Source: Acidobacteriota bacterium (lineage in GTDB: Bacteria; Acidobacteriota; Blastocatellia; Pyrinomonadales; Pyrinomonadaceae). Taken from it: DNA of 8,513 bases. The translations under genes and the position numbers were made by a program. The notes beneath the pieces are model-generated. The model did not search any database, had not been told where the DNA came from, and saw only the letters and a list, made by a program, of their open reading frames with translations. Positions 1-5,465 of the stretch are shown here, piece after piece. Within the stretch, counting starts at the first letter, position 1. Each line of letters opens with the position of its first letter. The stretch is from the NCBI GenBank assembly GCA_023436495.1, contig JAEZIT010000028.1, forward strand, positions 1 to 8,513, written 5' to 3'.

Positions 1-260
1 GTCGCTACCTTGTCAGTCAAGTACCGGTTCGGTTCCGATTTGAATTGGTTCATCACGATACCAAACACACGGCCGCCGCGTTCGCGAGCGCCGCGCGACG
101 CTGCTTCCATAACGCCCAGATAGCCGCCGGTACAGATCGTAAATCCAGCATCTGCTAGTCGTCTACCAAGTTCTATCGCCTCGCGGTATTCGGGCGAATT
201 CTCGCCGCATTTCGACCCGCCGAAAATTGTTACTATTCTGTCTTCGATAAAATCGGACAC
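1..260 (-). CDS. LOG family nucleotide-binding protein (5' part; continues past left edge)
   Basis: The visible 86 residues form the N-terminal half of a Rossmann-like LOG (lysine-decarboxylase-like) protein. A beta strand plus glycine loop, TIFGGS, lies near residues 11-16. The segment CTGGYLGVMEAASRGA, near residues 44-59, matches the family's GG-x-x-G-x-M nucleotide-phosphate loop. The second family motif, PGGxGTxxE, would lie beyond the window edge. Characterised members are cytokinin-riboside 5'-monophosphate phosphoribohydrolases that cleave the base from nucleoside monophosphates; others bind nucleotides with unknown roles, so the reaction here is unproven. The start is chosen as GTG at 260-258 because AGAGG lies 5 nt upstream. 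A second in-frame GTG at 266-264 overlaps that Shine-Dalgarno sequence, and a stop at 272-270 excludes anything longer. It follows the MFS gene on the same strand after a 73-bp gap that holds its own promoter. Confidence 0.8.
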   Translation of the reverse strand, partial: MSDFIEDRIVTIFGGSKCGENSPEYREAIELGRRLADAGFTICTGGYLGVMEAASRGARERGGRVFGIVMNQFKSEPNRYLTDKVA

Positions 261-300
261 GCGCACCTCTCAAAGCCGGCAAATAATTTTGACCGCTGTA

Positions 301-328
301 ATTATAAATGACGGCCTGGTTTTAACAA
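301..328 (-). promoter_or_regulatory. Sigma70-like promoter for the LOG-family gene
   Basis: On the minus strand a TTGTTA box (328-323) is separated by 16 bp from a perfect TATAAT (306-301). This would place transcription start near 294 and leave a leader of about 35 nt before the GTG start at 260. It lies in the short gap after the MFS stop codon, so the LOG gene can probably be expressed independently of the upstream pair. Seen directly as sequence; function is inferred. Confidence 0.5.
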
Positions 329-333
329 ATTGC

Positions 334-1707
334 CTAGCCCTCGGATGCCTCTTCCGGAGTGAGATTTCCTGCTTCATGAATGGCTCGGGTGATATTTGTA
401 AATAAGAGAATGACAAAGCCTGCAATGAAAAAGAAAATGAGTGCGAGGATCGCCTGTCGATAAGATCCGGTGCTTCCAACAACGACAGCAAATACAAGAT
501 TTCCTAACCAGGAGGTGCCTTTCTCAGAGATCTCGTATAGTCCAAAAAATGCTGATTCACGGTCTTTTGGGATCATCTGTGAGAATAGCGAACGCGAAAG
601 AGCCTGCGTACTCCCGAGCACAAGCCCTATGAAGGCAGCCATTATCCATGCTTGGAAGGTGTTCGAAAGTATCGCGTATGCGAAAACGCAGATCGCTGAC
701 CATATAATTAGGCATACGAGGATCGTCTTTTTAGCGCCAATGAATCGAGCTATTCTTTCGAAAACGACCGCTCCGATCAACGCGAACACTTGTGCTACGA
801 AAAAGACCGCGAGCAGGAACGTTGGATCTGCCTCTAATCCTTTTGATACGAACAATTCCTGCGATAAGAACACCGACGAGTTCAAAATAACGGTTTGAAT
901 TCCGTCGTTATATAACAGATAGGCGACAAGAAACATAAGCGTATATCGCAGTCCGACGAGTTCTTTCAGTGTGCGCCACACCTCAACAAATCCTATGCTG
1001 ATAATTCCACGTCCTTCCGATAACGTGCGGGCCGGCGTACGTGAGCGCACATAATAGAACGTGATCAGTGCAAACAGCCCCCACCAAAGCGACGCCGCAA
1101 GCATCGAAGCACGCGCCGCAAATGCCTGAGTAAAACCGAGCGTTGACGCAAACGACAGCATCGCGAAGTTCAATGCGAGCATGATCAAGCCACCCGCGTA
1201 CCCGGCGGCATAACCGTAGCTCGAGATGGTGTCGCGTTTGTCTTCGGTCGTAATGTCAACGAGATATGAATTGTAGAACACATTCGCGGCCGCAAAGCTC
1301 ATGTTCGCGATCAGAACGAAGACGCATCCAAAGATGTAACCGGTATCGGTTATAAAGAACAACAGCGAACTGCTGACAACGCCGAGGTAACAAAAGAAGG
1401 CCATTAGTTTCTTCTTCAACGGCGTAAAATCTGCGATAGAGCCGAGTACTGGAAGAAGAAAAACCTGGAGGAATATGGAGACGCCAAGGGTCGAAGTATA
1501 GAGATTTTCCGCGACAACCGATCCGAGTGGGCCTAGATCGAAAACCACGCCGCCTTTGCCAACGTCATTCTGTGCGAGGGCAGTAAGATAAGGTCCGGCA
1601 AGCACGGTGACGACGGTCGTAAAGAACGCAGAATTAGCCCAGTCGTATGTTAACCAACCGAAGATCTCTTTGCGGTCGTTCTTCGGATAAGCGTTCGAGT
1701 TTCTCAT
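334..1707 (-). CDS. MFS transporter, UMF1/Atg22-like family
   Basis: A 457-residue polytopic inner-membrane protein with about 12 hydrophobic segments, for example near residues 26-45, 70-92, 100-120, 124-145, 163-186, 200-220, 255-275, 297-318, 327-348, 353-372, 397-411 and 418-437. Family landmarks are visible: YDWANSAFFTTV at 21-32, the loop LGSIADFTPLKKK at 88-100 (equivalent of the MFS loop 2-3 motif), YNSYLVDI at 145-152, YNDGIQT at 266-272, GSTQALSRSLFSQMIP at 365-380 and FFGLYEISEKGTSWLGN at 387-403. These match the UMF1 group related to yeast Atg22, a vacuolar amino-acid effluxer; bacterial substrates are mostly unknown. Length is normal for the family and no frame damage is seen. 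Its ATG overlaps the stop of the upstream metalloenzyme gene as ATGA (1707-1704), implying translational coupling. No clear terminator follows the stop. Confidence 0.87.
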   Translation of the reverse strand: MRNSNAYPKNDRKEIFGWLTYDWANSAFFTTVVTVLAGPYLTALAQNDVGKGGVVFDLGPLGSVVAENLYTSTLGVSIFLQVFLLPVLGSIADFTPLKKKLMAFFCYLGVVSSSLLFFITDTGYIFGCVFVLIANMSFAAANVFYNSYLVDITTEDKRDTISSYGYAAGYAGGLIMLALNFAMLSFASTLGFTQAFAARASMLAASLWWGLFALITFYYVRSRTPARTLSEGRGIISIGFVEVWRTLKELVGLRYTLMFLVAYLLYNDGIQTVILNSSVFLSQELFVSKGLEADPTFLLAVFFVAQVFALIGAVVFERIARFIGAKKTILVCLIIWSAICVFAYAILSNTFQAWIMAAFIGLVLGSTQALSRSLFSQMIPKDRESAFFGLYEISEKGTSWLGNLVFAVVVGSTGSYRQAILALIFFFIAGFVILLFTNITRAIHEAGNLTPEEASEG

Positions 1708-2585
1708 TCGGTCAAGAGGCGAATGATCGCCGGTGTAATATGTGTCAAATCCTTTATCGACGCCGCGGTGCTCTCGCTTTCCCGGCCCCAGACGATCGTC
1801 GGAACGTCATTCAGCGTGTGATTCCGGATCGACAAATCTTCGATGTTTCCATGGTCGCTTGTCAAGATAACTGTCGTATCTTTTAGATCGGCCGTCTCGA
1901 TGACGGCGTGGATAAATCTAGCTAGCTTCGGAAGGTGTTCGGCCGCCGCCGCTTCGTCCTGTGCGTGGCCGATCATATCTGTTATGAAGTGTTCATATAA
2001 AGTAAACCGGTGCCGCATCGAAATTCTTGCAAGGATGGAGCCGGCTTCTTCAGGTGACAATTCGGGAACGTCAAAGCCCTCATCGATCAAATATCGGTTC
2101 GTAAAATCGTGGGACAAGGCCTTTCGACCGATCAAGTCCGGAAATCGTTGAAACTGCATGCCGGCCGCTTCGACCGCGCAGGTAGTTGCCGACTTCCATC
2201 GCGGTGTTTCTTTGAAAAATTTGGGCGAATAGGCGTTTACAAATACGTTCGGATAAATTTCACGCTGTTTGAGTCGCAAGAAGATCGAATGCTTTTCGAT
2301 GATGTCTCGCAGCGCCCGGTTCGGAAATCCCTGTTTGTGGTACCCGAGCGTCTGTGGTGCGTTCACACCGGTAAGAATCGTCGTCTGGCCGGAAGCGCTT
2401 TGCGGCCGACCCTCAACAGATAGGCGCGCATCGGTTGGCACCACTATGCCGCCCATAAACGTGGTGTTCTCCAAATCAGTGGCGAGAGTGAGCGGCGCGA
2501 AGTCGTCTATGGCCGCGAGCGGGTTTGACGGGGCCGCAGGGCCTATTCCGAACCCGTCAACGAAGATAAGTATCACGCTGCACAC
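1704..2585 (-). CDS. Alkaline-phosphatase-superfamily metalloenzyme (phosphoglycerate-mutase-like fold), substrate unknown
   Basis: A 293-residue predicted cytoplasmic metalloenzyme. Core superfamily motifs are present in order: VDGFGIG at 9-15 (metal Asp10), the QSASGQTTILTG segment at 62-73 expected to carry the nucleophilic Ser/Thr, HFITDMIGHAQD at 199-210 (Asp203 and His207), TSDHGNIED at 242-250 (Asp244 and His245) and NHTLNDVP at 255-262 (His256). This is the two-metal set shared by alkaline phosphatase and cofactor-independent phosphoglycerate mutase. The protein is far shorter than the roughly 510-residue mutase and lacks room for its phosphotransferase insert, so a hydrolase acting on a phosphate or sulfate ester is more likely than a mutase. 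There is no signal peptide. The start is GTG at 2585-2583, with another GTG at 2576-2574 possible; an in-frame TAA at 2597-2595 sets the upper limit. No strong ribosome binding site is visible. It is coupled by an ATGA overlap to the downstream transporter. Confidence 0.78.
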   Translation of the reverse strand: MCSVILIFVDGFGIGPAAPSNPLAAIDDFAPLTLATDLENTTFMGGIVVPTDARLSVEGRPQSASGQTTILTGVNAPQTLGYHKQGFPNRALRDIIEKHSIFLRLKQREIYPNVFVNAYSPKFFKETPRWKSATTCAVEAAGMQFQRFPDLIGRKALSHDFTNRYLIDEGFDVPELSPEEAGSILARISMRHRFTLYEHFITDMIGHAQDEAAAAEHLPKLARFIHAVIETADLKDTTVILTSDHGNIEDLSIRNHTLNDVPTIVWGRESESTAASIKDLTHITPAIIRLLTE

Positions 2586-2596
2586 GCATGAAGCTT

Positions 2597-2625
2597 ATCA
2601 AATGAAACAGACCATGAGCGAACAA
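2597..2625 (-). promoter_or_regulatory. Weak candidate promoter for the metalloenzyme-MFS operon
   Basis: On the minus strand TTGTTC (2625-2620) and TTTGAT (2602-2597) are spaced by 17 bp, each matching the sigma70 consensus at four of six positions. The location in the divergent intergenic region just upstream of the GTG start is right, but the boxes are weak and the leader would be only about 5-10 nt. Low confidence. Confidence 0.22.
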
Positions 2626-2647
2626 TCTTTGTATGGGATGAAAAACC

Positions 2648-2676
2648 TTGACATTTCCAGATAAAAGGTTTAAATT
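2648..2676 (+). promoter_or_regulatory. Strong sigma70-like promoter for the secreted FG-GAP protein
   Basis: A perfect TTGACA (2648-2653) is followed by 17 bp and TAAATT (2671-2676; four of six matches to TATAAT). Transcription would start near 2683, giving a leader of about 110 nt before the ATG at 2792. The reading frame is open back to the TTG of the -35 box, but this overlap argues against translation from there. Confidence 0.6.
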
Positions 2677-2772
2677 GCGGGAACTATTCGTTTTATCGAC
2701 AGTTCGGCACTGGTGTTTTTTCCTGTACGACACGAACATTGGTGACCGTCAATCGGCTTTTGTACAAATTTT

Positions 2773-2784
2773 AGGAGGGAGAGA
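2773..2784 (+). promoter_or_regulatory. Ribosome binding site deciding the ATG at 2792
   Basis: The purine-rich run AGGAGGGAGAGA begins at 2773. Its first AGGAGG core ends 13 nt before the ATG, and the trailing GGGAGAG lies at a more typical distance of about 7 nt. It is the strongest Shine-Dalgarno-like sequence in the window. It fixes the start immediately ahead of a classical signal peptide rather than 48 codons upstream. Confidence 0.7.
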
Positions 2785-2791
2785 ACAACTT

Positions 2792-4534
2792 ATGTATTGG
2801 ACGAAGTTCAAACTGTCCACCAGGCAATTGTTTTTCGCGGCCGCATCGTTAGGGATTGTGGCCGTCGTTTTGTTTTACGGGGCCCCGGCCGATGCCGGTA
2901 AAGTCGAAGCTGCAGCCGCTCCGGCCGCAACGTTCCCCGCCGACCCAGGTTCATTGGGTGCAATTCCTGACCGCGGCGTGTCGGGTTGTGCGGACGCTGA
3001 ACCGGCGACGAACCGCGAAATAACCTTTACGGTATCCGGAATGTCAGGCTCAGTTACCAACGTTGAAGTCACGAATCTTACGCTTAGCCACTCTTGGATG
3101 GGCGATATAAAGGCAATCCTTATTGCACCGAATGGGGCCAACCACGCTTTGTTCGGACGCACCGGCGGTACAGCGGCAAATTCCTGCGGCGACTCGTCGG
3201 ATCTTGCCGGCCCGTATGGATTTATGGATTCTGCAGCGGCCCCGCCGAGCGGAGGCTGGTGGCAGGCGGCAACGGCTGCTGGCAGTACTGCTCCCGTTGC
3301 TGCGGGAAACTATCGTACGACTGCCGTCGGCCCGACGACGAATCCGGCACCTGCGACGAACATGAATGCGGCTTTTGCTGGCGTTACGGATGCTAATGGG
3401 GTGTGGAAGATTCGCTTTACCGACCACGGGGGCGGCGATACGGGCTCCGTTACAGCGGCTTCGCTGACCATTACAACTGGCGGCGGCGGCACTCCGACAG
3501 CGGATGCAAACGTCGATATGAACGGCGATGGCAAGACGGACTGGGTTGTTGTTCGTGGAACCAACACTCCGCTTACGGAAGGTACCGGCATTGCTGAATC
3601 ACCTGTTAACCGCGGTGTTGGCTCGATGCGTGAACGTCTGGCGAAAGAAGGAAATGGTTCCGCAAATCTCGGTGGCGGACTTCCGGTGTATTGGTACACG
3701 AGCATCAATGGCTCGTCGACGACTTCCGTTCACCAACTCGGCGATTCGAGCACGGACTACTTTGTACCGCAAGATTATGACGGCGACGGTAAAGACGATG
3801 TTGCCGTTTGGCGCCCCGGTGCAAACGCTGTGTTCTACATAATCAATAGTTCCGACAACACCCTTCGCATCGAAGCGTTTGGCCAGACCGGTGACGATCC
3901 GACGGTCGCTGGGGACTACGACGGGGACAACAAGGCCGATTTAGCCGTTTACCGTTGCCCGCAGACGGCCGGACAGTGCTACTTCTTCTTCCGCGGCAGC
4001 AATAACAATCCCGGCGGCCAGATCACATTTGTTCCGTTCGGATTTGGCACGACGAATGACTATTTCCCTTATCCGGGAGACTTTGACGGAGACGGTAAAT
4101 ATGATTTCTGCGTTCAGAGGAGCGATCCGTCAGCACCTGCAAACGGTCAGTTCATTCTGCTGAAATCCTCAGGCGGAACTGAGTTCATCAATTGGGGACT
4201 CGCGACGGACGTGATCCTTCCGGGTGATTATGACGGCGACGGAAAATCCGATTTTGCTGTTCGAAGGACGGTGGGCAATTCACGTTTACACTATATCCTG
4301 GAACGCGACGGCGGTGGTACGGGCAATGCTCCGATCTACTTCGGTATAGTGGGTGACTTCTCCGTCCCCGGCGATTATGATGGCGACGGTAAGCAGGACA
4401 TCGCAGTTTGGCGTCCGAACGCTGACCCGACTCAGAACTTCTTCTGGGTGATCCAGTCCAGCAACGGTGCGATCCTCACCTACGAATGGGGAGGACAGGG
4501 AGATTATCCTGTTGCGAACTGGTACGTTCACTAA
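2792..4534 (+). CDS. Secreted FG-GAP/VCBS-repeat protein with N-terminal P-like domain
   Basis: A 580-residue exported protein. Residues 1-35 form a Sec signal peptide: basic residues K5, K7 and R11, a hydrophobic core at about 13-29, and a likely signal-peptidase I site after ADA (35). Residues about 75-228 resemble a proprotein-convertase P (homo B) domain, with LTLSHSWMGDIKAILIAPNG (97-115 region), a LFGRTGG turn and GVWKIRFTDHGGGDTGS (203-219). A glycine-rich linker (229-233) follows. Six calcium-binding DxDGDGxxD-type motifs then start at residues 242, 328, 375, 430, 479 and 528, typical of FG-GAP/VCBS beta-propeller blades. No peptidase domain, transmembrane anchor, LPXTG or PEP-CTERM signal is visible, so it is probably released to the periplasm or outside. 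A surface binding or adhesion role is inferred; no catalytic residues are recognised. The gene stands alone between its own promoter and a terminator. The start is ATG 2792, chosen from the ribosome site and signal peptide. Confidence 0.85.
   Translation: MYWTKFKLSTRQLFFAAASLGIVAVVLFYGAPADAGKVEAAAAPAATFPADPGSLGAIPDRGVSGCADAEPATNREITFTVSGMSGSVTNVEVTNLTLSHSWMGDIKAILIAPNGANHALFGRTGGTAANSCGDSSDLAGPYGFMDSAAAPPSGGWWQAATAAGSTAPVAAGNYRTTAVGPTTNPAPATNMNAAFAGVTDANGVWKIRFTDHGGGDTGSVTAASLTITTGGGGTPTADANVDMNGDGKTDWVVVRGTNTPLTEGTGIAESPVNRGVGSMRERLAKEGNGSANLGGGLPVYWYTSINGSSTTSVHQLGDSSTDYFVPQDYDGDGKDDVAVWRPGANAVFYIINSSDNTLRIEAFGQTGDDPTVAGDYDGDNKADLAVYRCPQTAGQCYFFFRGSNNNPGGQITFVPFGFGTTNDYFPYPGDFDGDGKYDFCVQRSDPSAPANGQFILLKSSGGTEFINWGLATDVILPGDYDGDGKSDFAVRRTVGNSRLHYILERDGGGTGNAPIYFGIVGDFSVPGDYDGDGKQDIAVWRPNADPTQNFFWVIQSSNGAILTYEWGGQGDYPVANWYVH
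3515..4531 (+). repeat. Six imperfect calcium-binding propeller repeats within the secreted protein
   Basis: Six codon-level repeats of the form D-x-D/N-G-D-G/N-K-x-D start at 3515, 3773, 3914, 4079, 4226 and 4373. Protein spacings are 86, 47, 55, 49 and 49 residues. Copies four to six share the near-identical pattern of a PGD lead, the DxDGDGK core and a following hydrophobic strand. The first interval is about 37 residues longer, with extra sequence around residues 257-298 (from GTNTP to GGLPV). The repeats are coding and have diverged at synonymous sites, so this is protein architecture rather than a DNA-level array. Confidence 0.85.
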
Positions 4535-4584
4535 ATCTAACCCTACTTAGGTGCAAGACCTAGTTCTCGCATCGAATAGGCATC

Positions 4585-4616
4585 AAAAAGCCGGGAGACA
4601 TTCTCCCGGCTTTTTT
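4585..4616 (+). terminator. Intrinsic terminator, probably bidirectional
   Basis: A perfect 14-bp inverted repeat (arms 4585-4598 and 4602-4615, core GCCGGGAGA/TCTCCCGGC) encloses a 3-nt CAT loop and runs into TTTTTT followed by an AT-rich tract. It begins 50 nt after the secreted-protein stop. On the minus strand the A-rich arm reads as five T residues, so it can also terminate the convergent hemD-like gene, whose TAA stop (4617-4615) touches the base of the stem. Confidence 0.9.
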
Positions 4617-5346
4617 ATTTATTTTGGGAATACAATGGTCTCAGTCCATTCTCAGACAGGGTCCGAAATGTGATCTCGTCTACGGCCGTTATACGAATGC
4701 CTTCCAAATCGTGTCGTATCTTGTTGCCCCGAATAAGTGCCAAGAACATAATGACTTCTTCCGGTGAGGCAAATATGACTTCAGTGACAGCTCCTCCGGC
4801 GATAAGTGCTTTCGCTTTCGTCGCAGACATTTTGTCGGAAAAGTACAATTCGTAGGCGGAATGGATGGTAACGCTTCCGTCGTGCTTTGGGATCATGTTC
4901 ACCAGCTCAGTGTCAAAATCGCACGCGTCTATCAGTAGAAATACTAACCCCGAAAGATCACCGCCAGCATAATCGGCGAGACGGCCGATGATCGATGCGG
5001 GGTCAATGTTTTGGGCTATAATATCCGAATGGACCTGCCTTGATCTTAAGCGATCCGCGACTGACTCGCCCGCGGCCAGAATGAGCTTCTCGTCGAGTAT
5101 TCCTGGATCCATTCCCGATCGTTCAATCTGATTCAGAAAGCAATCGGCAGCAAATATGTCGGAAACAATTAACCAATCAAACACTCCGGGCGCGAGCAAC
5201 GGTGAAATGTCCTTGTCGGTGCATCGTATCTCGGCGAAGGGCAGGATTGCCACCGTCTTTCCTTGTTCTGCCAATCTCTGGTTAATGTTCCTTCCCGCCG
5301 GAGTATCAAAAACGGCATATCGGTCGTCGATGTTTTTCTGGGTCAT
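4615..5346 (-). CDS. hemD: Divergent uroporphyrinogen-III synthase-like protein
   Basis: A 243-residue soluble protein of normal HemD length. HemD cyclises hydroxymethylbilane to uroporphyrinogen III, the common precursor of haem, sirohaem and cobalamin. The two-lobed HemD pattern can be followed. An opening strand AVFDTPAGRNINQRLAEQG (11-29) stands where family members have V-x-x-T-R-P-x-x-Q. FDWLIVSDIFAADCFLNQIE (56-75) replaces the D-W-L-I-F-T-S segment. AAGESVADRLRSR (91-103) matches A-x-G-x-x-T-A-x-x-L. VIFASPEEVIMFLALI (190-205) matches F-T-S-P-s-a-v, and ITAVDEITFRTLSENGLRP (219-237) stands where I-x-x-I-G-x-x-T-a-x-x-l-x-x-x-G-l is usual. Several normally conserved residues are changed (R-P to T-P, the T-S of the middle motif to S-D, I-G-P to V-D-E). 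Family membership rests on overall pattern and activity is less certain. It begins with ATG at 5346-5344 without a clear ribosome site, and no other tetrapyrrole gene is adjacent. Confidence 0.6.
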   Translation of the reverse strand: MTQKNIDDRYAVFDTPAGRNINQRLAEQGKTVAILPFAEIRCTDKDISPLLAPGVFDWLIVSDIFAADCFLNQIERSGMDPGILDEKLILAAGESVADRLRSRQVHSDIIAQNIDPASIIGRLADYAGGDLSGLVFLLIDACDFDTELVNMIPKHDGSVTIHSAYELYFSDKMSATKAKALIAGGAVTEVIFASPEEVIMFLALIRGNKIRHDLEGIRITAVDEITFRTLSENGLRPLYSQNK

Positions 5347-5398
5347 GGAGCTGATGTCGGCATTCAGCGGCAGGTAAACTGGCCCTGGAGCAAAGGGT

Positions 5399-5427
5399 TT
5401 GGAATTTCGCCCGTAATACCGTAAAGT
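5399..5427 (+). promoter_or_regulatory. Candidate promoter for the nucleotidyltransferase-kinase operon
   Basis: TTGGAA (5399-5404) and TAAAGT (5422-5427) are spaced by 17 bp, each with four of six consensus matches. They sit about 40 nt upstream of the ATG at 5466. The -10 box overlaps the inverted repeat at 5423-5439. The boxes are modest matches, so this is tentative. Confidence 0.3.
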
Positions 5428-5439
5428 TATTGTAACTTT
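5423..5439. promoter_or_regulatory. Operator-like inverted repeat in divergent intergenic region
   Basis: A perfect 7-bp inverted repeat, AAAGTTA and TAACTTT, surrounds TTG in the 119-bp gap between the hemD-like gene and the nucleotidyltransferase operon. It is AT-rich and too weak to act as a terminator. Its position over the candidate -10 element suggests a repressor or activator site that could affect both divergent units. On the minus strand it also contains TACAAT (5434-5429), a possible -10 for the hemD-like gene without a convincing -35. Confidence 0.3.
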
Positions 5440-5465
5440 TCCGACGCGGGAAGTTTATTCAGTAT

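Noticed and set aside
272..284. GCCGGC palindrome flanked by short A/T runs, considered as a terminator after the MFS gene
   Set aside because: The stem is only a 6-bp self-complementary core with no proper loop and no following T-tract. It lies in the probable 5' leader of the LOG gene.
470..898. Plus-strand open frame opposite the MFS transporter
   Set aside because: It is antisense to a well-supported membrane protein, has no recognisable motif and no ribosome site. It reflects the codon structure of the real gene.
2759..2768. TTTGTACAAA palindrome in the leader of the secreted protein
   Set aside because: A 10-bp palindrome of this AT-rich kind is expected by chance and lies downstream of the promoter. 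It is kept only as a note in the leader finding.
2648..2791. 48-codon N-terminal extension of the secreted protein from TTG 2648
   Set aside because: The TTG is the -35 box of a strong promoter, the extension has no signal-peptide logic, and an excellent ribosome site plus a classical signal peptide begin at ATG 2792.
3515..4400. Possible DNA tandem-repeat or CRISPR-like array (recurring GATTATGACGGCGACGG)
   Set aside because: The repeats are in frame, encode calcium-binding DxDGDGxxD motifs and differ at synonymous positions with coding sequence between them, so they are protein repeats.
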